A stretch of 64,000 nt of DNA from Alteromonas sp047556435. GTDB lineage: Bacteria; Pseudomonadota; Gammaproteobacteria; Enterobacterales; Alteromonadaceae. Position numbers and translations under genes: made by a program. This document shows, in pieces, positions 63,407 through 64,000 of this stretch. The stretch's first letter is position 1. Each line of letters begins with the position of its first letter. The notes below the pieces were generated by a model that had not been told where the DNA came from, did no database searches, and saw only the letters and a list, made by a program, of their open reading frames with translations. Where the stretch lies: assembly GCF_047556435.1 (NCBI RefSeq), contig NZ_CP180210.1, positions 248,001 through 312,000 of the forward strand. The letters are read 5' to 3'.

Positions 63407-64000
63407 TGAAGCATCGTATTAACCTCTATCAGGCCTCGTTTCAGCCGCGCCTTGATTTATTGTCTCTAAGTAGCGTGGCAGCGGCGCTCGGTGGCCTGTT
63501 GGCAGTCATGCTGATAACCTGGGTGATCATGACGGCGGTGGCTTCTACAGCGGAAGAGGACCTCGCGGCGCTTGTTTCTGAAAATCAGCGTTTGCAGATT
63601 GATGTCAATGCGATGCAGGCGGTCTTGGCCGAGCGTGAGCCCGACCCGGTTCTGACCACAAAAGTGAATACACTAAAAAACACCCTGAGTAAGCAGGACC
63701 AGCTTCTTGAGGAGCTGGCCAGCCGTGAAGTAATACGAAATACCGGGTTTGCCCAGCTATTGACAGATTTGGCCGCGCAAAGCCGGCCAGATATCTGGCT
63801 TCAGTCTGTGGCGGTCTCAGAATCGATGATGTTGTTGCAGGGACAGGTCTCGCAACCTGAAGCCATGCCGCAATGGCTGACACGACTTGCCCAGACCCAA
63901 TCTTTTTCCGGTCGCACCTTTGATTCTGCCAGCGTGATGCGAGAAGAGGATGCCTTGGTGTTTACTCTTGAAGCACAACGTCAGGAAAAGGAAGCCGGAC
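63406..64000 (+). CDS. PilN-like MSHA biogenesis protein (3' end outside window)
   Basis: An open frame from ATG 63406 to the window end (198 codons), missed by simple complete-ORF calls because it is cut. It begins MKHRINLYQASFQPR, the PilN-type cytoplasmic tail (INLYQ) that docks on PilM/MshI, followed by one membrane helix (AALGGLLAVMLITWVIMT, about residues 26-44), a coiled-coil stretch (LVSENQRLQIDVNAMQAVLAE) and a periplasmic domain with WLQSVAVSESMMLLQGQV. Start codon overlaps the mshI stop by one base, so translation is coupled. Probably the gene called mshI2 or the PilN counterpart in related genera. Confidence 0.82.
   Translation, partial: MKHRINLYQASFQPRLDLLSLSSVAAALGGLLAVMLITWVIMTAVASTAEEDLAALVSENQRLQIDVNAMQAVLAEREPDPVLTTKVNTLKNTLSKQDQLLEELASREVIRNTGFAQLLTDLAAQSRPDIWLQSVAVSESMMLLQGQVSQPEAMPQWLTRLAQTQSFSGRTFDSASVMREEDALVFTLEAQRQEKEAG

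Noticed and set aside
1..64000. CRISPR array, tRNA or rRNA genes, intact prophage
   Set aside because: No regularly spaced repeats, cloverleaf-like sequences, rRNA motifs or phage structural genes were seen in reading the window.

Overview
The window reads as chromosome of a marine-type gammaproteobacterium, most likely Alteromonadaceae (Alteromonas or a close genus). The grounds are TonB-dependent receptors without SusD partners, sodium symporters of the SSS and GPH families, a glpK/glpR/glpD block, an ssb gene and the start of an MSHA pilus biogenesis operon. Base composition is near 50% GC. No tRNA, rRNA, CRISPR array or intact mobile element was seen.

Region 1 (1-37700) is an arabinan and L-arabinose utilisation locus. 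It opens with the end of araB, then araD and araA, a HAD phosphatase and a periplasmic sugar mutarotase. Six GH43 enzymes, one GH51 and one GH127 follow, spread over both strands. Large secreted or lipid-anchored arabinanases would cut the polymer. A TonB-dependent receptor at 18.8 kb would bring oligosaccharides through the outer membrane. A GPH symporter (22.0 kb) and an SSS symporter (32.2 kb) would carry products through the inner membrane. Cytoplasmic GH43 and the AraBDA pathway finish the job. An FCD-type GntR regulator (34.2 kb) sits with a xylose/galactose-dehydrogenase-like SDR, a TSUP permease and an SMP-30 lactonase, which suggests an oxidative side branch. Less clearly related passengers are an uncharacterised lipoprotein pair, a lipoprotein alpha/beta hydrolase, a GH13 enzyme, an FKBP isomerase, an M28 peptidase, an RDD membrane protein and a degraded IS91-type transposase remnant.

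Region 2 (37700-56700) is a galactose/galactoside locus: a GalR-like LacI regulator, galM, galT, galK, an SSS galactose transporter, periplasmic LacZ, a secreted alpha/beta hydrolase, a GH36 alpha-galactosidase, another SSS transporter and a second TonB-dependent receptor. The housekeeping gene ssb lies inside it.

Region 3 (56900-64000) holds glpK, glpR and glpD, a histidine phosphatase, and the first two genes of an MSHA/type IV pilus assembly operon (mshI and a PilN-like gene cut by the window end).

Two recurring palindromes were found by eye. A 13-bp AT-rich motif, TnATACAATATnA, occurs upstream of arabinan genes, and I infer that the GntR-type protein binds it. A LacI-type motif, GGTTAAACGTTTAACC, occurs upstream of galT, lacZ, the secreted hydrolase and the second receptor, and I infer that the GalR-like protein binds it. 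Both types meet in the galR-galM intergenic region.
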